NCBI GenBank assembly: GCA_963774195.1
Contig: CAVZDY010000004.1
Coordinates: forward strand, 1,054,001 to 1,118,000
Origin: Roseiarcus sp963774195
Lineage (GTDB): Bacteria; Pseudomonadota; Alphaproteobacteria; Rhizobiales; Beijerinckiaceae
DNA: 64,000 nucleotides
Direction: 5' to 3'
Notes under the pieces: generated by a model
Told to the model about the DNA's origin: nothing
Seen by the model: the letters and a program-made list of their open reading frames with translations, nothing else
The model's database searches: none
Program-made: the position numbers and the translations under genes
Part shown: piece by piece, positions 60,916 through 64,000 of the stretch
Numbering within the stretch: the first letter of the stretch is position 1
Layout of the letters: every line of letters starts with the position of its first letter

Positions 60916-60999
60916 CGTCATCGCAAGCGAAGCGAAGCAATCCAGCCGCGCTAAGGGCAACAATCGATTGCTTCGGAGCTGGCGCTCCTCGCAATGACG
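60916..60999. repeat. Dispersed palindromic intergenic repeat, copy 7
   Basis: Begins CGTCATCGCAAGCGAAGCG, then AAGCAATCCAG, and ends GATTGCTTCGG, then CTCCTCGCAATGACG. It lies in the 368-base gap 60681-61048 between convergent gcrA and phoB. The rest of that gap shows only short GC hairpins. Confidence 0.7.
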
Positions 61000-61048
61000 A
61001 TGCGGCTTGATTGCCATTCGCTCTAGGCGCCGCCCCCTGACGTCGCCC

Positions 61049-61789
61049 TCAGGACTTGCCGAAGGTCTCGTCGAAGGAATAGCCGGTCCCGCGCACGGTC
61101 CGGATCGGGTCGCGTTCGCGCCCGCGGGAAAGGGCTTTGCGCAGCCGGCCGACATGCACGTCGACAGTGCGTTCGTCGATCTCGACCGACTGCCCCCAAA
61201 CTCCGTCGAGAAGCTGCGCGCGCGAGAACACGCGTCCCGGCTTCTCCAGCAGATATTCGAGCAGGCGGAACTCGGTCGGGCCGAGATGGACGTCGCGCGA
61301 GCCACGGCGCACGCGGCGCGTCTCGCGGTCCAGATCGAGGTCGCCAGCGCTCAACTTCTCGGCGATGCGCTCCGGCCGGCTGCGGCGCAGCAGCGCGCGC
61401 ACGCGCGCCATCAGCTCGGGGACCGAGAACGGCTTGACGACGTAGTCATCGGCGCCGACCGAAAGGCCGCGCACGCGTTCGACCTCTTCGCCGCGCGCCG
61501 TCAGCATGATGACCGGGAGCGTCTTGGTCACTTCGCGCGCGCGCAGACGACGGCAGATTTCGAGACCGGAGACGCCCGGCAACATCCAGTCGAGGATTAC
61601 GAGGTCCGGCGGCGTTTCGGCGAGCCGCAATTCGGCTTCGTCACCCCTCTCGACGCTTTCGGCGACATAGCCTTCGGCCTCGAGGTTGTAAGTCAGAAGA
61701 AGCGCCAAATCCGCTTCGTCTTCGACGACCAGAATTCGAGGGGCGGCGCCCGCGCTCGCGCGGGGCGGCTCTCGACGCGCTTCGTTCAT
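61049..61789 (-). CDS. phoB: Phosphate regulon response regulator PhoB
   Basis: OmpR-type regulator that activates the Pho regulon under phosphate limitation. Of 246 residues, the receiver domain has the acidic VVEDEADLALLL pocket, the phospho-acceptor Asp in LVILDWMLPG and Lys in VVKPFSVPEL. The winged-helix domain contains LLEKPGRVFSRAQLLDGVWG and RTVDVHVGRLRKAL. It has about 15 extra N-terminal residues. ATG 61789 overlaps the phoU stop by 4 bp. Its partner kinase PhoR is expected upstream of pstC, outside the window. Confidence 0.93.
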   Translation of the reverse strand: MNEARREPPRASAGAAPRILVVEDEADLALLLTYNLEAEGYVAESVERGDEAELRLAETPPDLVILDWMLPGVSGLEICRRLRAREVTKTLPVIMLTARGEEVERVRGLSVGADDYVVKPFSVPELMARVRALLRRSRPERIAEKLSAGDLDLDRETRRVRRGSRDVHLGPTEFRLLEYLLEKPGRVFSRAQLLDGVWGQSVEIDERTVDVHVGRLRKALSRGRERDPIRTVRGTGYSFDETFGKS

Positions 61790-62505
61790 GGATGCTCAAT
61801 CCCCGTGGGCTCGGCGTCATACTCCGGACGGCCCTTCGGCCGTTCGGATGGCAATGTTGAGCCGGTGACCAAATAGAACACCGTCTCCGCAATATTGGTG
61901 GCGTGATCGCCAATCCGCTCGATGTTCTTCGAGCAGAACAGCAGGTGCGCGCAGAAGGAGATGTTGCGCGGATCCTCCATCATGTGGGTCAAGAGGTCGC
62001 GGAAAACAGAATCCTCGAGCGCGTCGAGCTCGGCGTCGCGCTCCCAGACTGTGCGGGCGCGTTCGACGTCGCGTTGCGCATAGGCGTCGAGCACGTCCTT
62101 CAACAGCTCGGTCGCCACTTCGTTCATGTGCTTGAGGCCGATGATGGCGCGCGGCACCCGCGCCTCGAGGCTGATTTTCATCGACCGTCTAGCGATGTTC
62201 TTGGCGAGATCGCCGACGCGTTCGAGGTCGCCAGCGACGCGGATCGCGCCGATGATCTCTCTCAGGTCGACCGCCATCGGCTGCCGACGAGCGATGGTGA
62301 GGACCGCCTGCTCCTCGATCTCGCGCTGCAAGGAGTCGAGCCGCGGATCGGTCGCCACCACCTGATTGGCAAGCCCGATATCGGCCTGGCTGAGCGCATC
62401 CATCGCCTCGACCACCATCTTCTCGGCGATGCCGCCCATTTCGGCGATGCGGCGCTCGAGCGTGTCGAGCTCTTTGTCGTAGGCTTTGACGGTATGTTCG
62501 ACCAC
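61786..62505 (-). CDS. phoU: Phosphate transport system regulatory protein PhoU
   Basis: A helical regulator that links the Pst transporter to PhoR and prevents phosphate over-uptake. The 239 residues contain two tandem three-helix PhoU repeats, each with the metal-binding E/D signature region (LGERVGDLAKNIAR-type segment LERVGDLAKNIARR, and IERIGDHATNIAETVFYL). It lies 14 bases after pstB and overlaps phoB, the conserved order pstSCAB-phoU-phoB of Rhizobiales. Confidence 0.95.
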   Translation of the reverse strand: MVEHTVKAYDKELDTLERRIAEMGGIAEKMVVEAMDALSQADIGLANQVVATDPRLDSLQREIEEQAVLTIARRQPMAVDLREIIGAIRVAGDLERVGDLAKNIARRSMKISLEARVPRAIIGLKHMNEVATELLKDVLDAYAQRDVERARTVWERDAELDALEDSVFRDLLTHMMEDPRNISFCAHLLFCSKNIERIGDHATNIAETVFYLVTGSTLPSERPKGRPEYDAEPTGIEHP

Positions 62506-62519
62506 GGACCCGAGCTCCT

Positions 62520-63353
62520 TCAGCCAAATCGGCCTGTGATGTAATCCTGAGTGCGCTTGTCGCGCGGCGAGGTGAAGACCCGGCTCGTCTCGTCGAACTC
62601 CACCATCTCACCGAGATACATGAACGCGGTGTACTGCGATACACGCGCCGCCTGCTGCATGCTGTGCGTCACGATGGCGATCGTATAGTCGCCGGACAAT
62701 TCGTCGATCAGCTCTTCGATCTTCGCAGTGGAAATCGGATCGAGCGCCGAGCACGGCTCGTCGAACAGGATGACCTCCGGCTGGATGGCGACGGTGCGGG
62801 CGATGCACAGGCGCTGTTGCTGGCCGCCGGAAAGGCTGAGGCCGCTCGCGTGCAGCTTATCCTTCACTTCGCTCCAAAGCGCGGAGCGGCGCAGCGCGGA
62901 CTCCACGCGCCCGTCCATCTCCGCCTTCGGCAATTTCTCGTAGAGGCGGATACCGAAGGCGATGTTGTCGTAGATCGTCATCGGGAACGGCGTCGGCTTT
63001 TGGAACACCATGCCGACGCGCGCGCGCAGAAGGTTCACGTCGAGATCGGCGGCGAGAATGTCCGATCCGTCGAGCAGAATTTCGCCCTCCGCCCGCTGAT
63101 TGGGGTAGAGATCGTACATGCGGTTGAGGACGCGCAGCAGCGTCGACTTGCCGCATCCCGACGGGCCGATGAACGCCGTCACCTTGCCCTCACGAAGCGG
63201 CAGCGACACGTCCTTCAGCGCGTGCGTCTGCCCATAGTAGAAGTTGAGGCCGCGAACGACGATCTTGTCTTGCGTCGGCTGGGCCTGGCTCGAACTCTGG
63301 AATTGCGCGTTGGCGTTGCTCATGGGGCTGGTTCCGTCGGCCGACTGCATCAT
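62520..63353 (-). CDS. pstB: Phosphate ABC transporter ATP-binding protein
   Basis: ATPase of the high-affinity PstSCAB phosphate importer. Of about 277 residues, Walker A is IGPSGCGKSTLLRVLNR, the ABC signature is LSGGQQQRLCIAR, Walker B is VILFDEPCSALDP and the switch His lies in IVTHSMQQ. The protein ends with the usual TQDYITGRFG. ATG 63353 overlaps the pstA TGA in an ATGA arrangement; ATG 63323 (MSNANAQFQ) is an alternative that removes ten residues. Confidence 0.96.
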   Translation of the reverse strand: MMQSADGTSPMSNANAQFQSSSQAQPTQDKIVVRGLNFYYGQTHALKDVSLPLREGKVTAFIGPSGCGKSTLLRVLNRMYDLYPNQRAEGEILLDGSDILAADLDVNLLRARVGMVFQKPTPFPMTIYDNIAFGIRLYEKLPKAEMDGRVESALRRSALWSEVKDKLHASGLSLSGGQQQRLCIARTVAIQPEVILFDEPCSALDPISTAKIEELIDELSGDYTIAIVTHSMQQAARVSQYTAFMYLGEMVEFDETSRVFTSPRDKRTQDYITGRFG

Positions 63354-64000
63354 TTGCCCGGCGAGCGGGCGGTGGAGAGGACGCGCGCGAAGATGCTGAG
63401 GCCGAGCACCGAGAAGGTGACGAGCAGCGCGCCGGTCCATGCGAGTTTCTGCTGTTCGGGATAAGGGCTGCGCGCGAATTCGTAGATGATCAGCGGCAGG
63501 CTCGACATCGGTTCGCGCGGATCGGCGGTGTAGAGCGAATTGCCGAGCGAGGTGAAAATGAGCGGCGCGGTCTCGCCGGTCATGCGCGCGACGGCGAGCA
63601 GCACGCCGGTGACGATACCGCTGCGAACCGCGCGAAAGGCGACCCGGCGAATGACGAGCGAGCGCGGCATGCCGAGCGCGGTGGCGGCTTCGCGCATCGC
63701 GTTGGGCACGAGGTTCAGCATGTCCTCGGTGGTGCGCACCATGATCGGGGTGGCGATCACCGCCAGCGCCACGCCGCCGGCGAGCCCAGAGAAATGACCG
63801 AAGGGCACGACGAACAGCTGATAGATGAACAAGCCGACGACGATCGACGGGGCGCTCAACAGAATATCGTTGACGAAGCGGATCACCATCGCGAGGCGCC
63901 CGTAGCGGCCGTACTCCGCAAGATAGGTGCCGGCGAGGATGCCGAGCGGGGCGGCGATCACGAGGCCGAGCGTCGTGACGATCAGGCTGCCGACGATCGA
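63350..64000 (-). CDS. pstA: Phosphate ABC transporter permease PstA (partial)
   Basis: Inner-membrane permease of the phosphate importer. The C-terminal part is present; the 5' end lies beyond the right edge of the window, and the frame is open to position 64000. Several membrane segments (SLIVTTLGLVIAAPLGILAG, IVVGLFIYQLFVVPFGHFSG and ALLVTFSVLGLSIFARVL) and the EAA-type cytoplasmic loop (AMREAATALGMPRSLVIRRV) are visible. It overlaps pstB by 4 bp. Confidence 0.94.
   Translation of the reverse strand, partial: SIVGSLIVTTLGLVIAAPLGILAGTYLAEYGRYGRLAMVIRFVNDILLSAPSIVVGLFIYQLFVVPFGHFSGLAGGVALAVIATPIMVRTTEDMLNLVPNAMREAATALGMPRSLVIRRVAFRAVRSGIVTGVLLAVARMTGETAPLIFTSLGNSLYTADPREPMSSLPLIIYEFARSPYPEQQKLAWTGALLVTFSVLGLSIFARVLSTARSPGK

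Overview
This 64 kb window is high-GC chromosomal DNA from an alphaproteobacterium, most likely of the order Hyphomicrobiales (Rhizobiales). The signs are a GcrA cell-cycle regulator with GANTC-rich flanks, the gene orders fabD-fabG-acpP-fabF-mltG and argD-argF-hslO, a pst-phoU-phoB cluster, and single-chain indolepyruvate ferredoxin oxidoreductase and Omp25-like proteins. A methylotroph or Beijerinckiaceae-like host would fit, but that is an impression I cannot test here. No phage, insertion sequence, CRISPR array, tRNA or rRNA gene was recognised. The content is mostly housekeeping.

Layout. 0-9 kb: rpsM with a strong upstream promoter, a divergent deaminase, rlmB, then the type II fatty-acid synthesis cluster on the minus strand. 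9-16 kb: glnB-glnA with a strong terminator, a DUF1501/DUF1800 pair, an orphan OmpR-type regulator, a cyclic-nucleotide-binding protein, a small zincin and an HNH nuclease. 16-31 kb: a PAS-GGDEF-EAL protein, an unusual proline-racemase-family enzyme, a PA0069-type radical SAM protein, cfa, secA, an OafB-like acyltransferase, a Tat-exported beta carbonic anhydrase, prmC and a thioesterase. 31-45 kb: RNase D-like exonuclease, a fasciclin / ECF sigma / anti-sigma / COG0523 GTPase group, an acyl-CoA synthetase with a BioF2-type acetyltransferase, an L,D-transpeptidase lipoprotein, ohr, the 1189-codon indolepyruvate oxidoreductase, an outer-membrane beta-barrel protein and a sulfotransferase. 45-56 kb: polA, zapE, a TetR regulator, dnaN, mrcA, and two higA antitoxin genes whose partner toxin genes are both damaged. 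55-64 kb: ispA, hslO, argF, argD, gcrA, then phoB-phoU-pstB-pstA (pstA runs off the window).

How genes work together. FabD, FabG, AcpP and FabF form one fatty-acid elongation unit. GlnB and GlnA control nitrogen assimilation. ArgD and ArgF, overlapping head-to-tail with hslO, form an arginine operon. Its leader has the full architecture of a ribosome-mediated arginine attenuator: an Arg-rich leader peptide, a U-tailed terminator and a mutually exclusive antiterminator. This is the most interesting regulatory structure in the window. The sigma/anti-sigma/GTPase genes overlap by 4 bp each and probably control the adjacent fasciclin gene, which has an ECF-type promoter. Several intergenic gaps carry copies of one dispersed palindromic repeat with ends like CGTCATTGCGA and TCGCAATGACG.

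Starts were moved from the longest open frame whenever a ribosome-binding site, gene overlap or family alignment pointed to a better codon. Several genes appear to use TTG or GTG.
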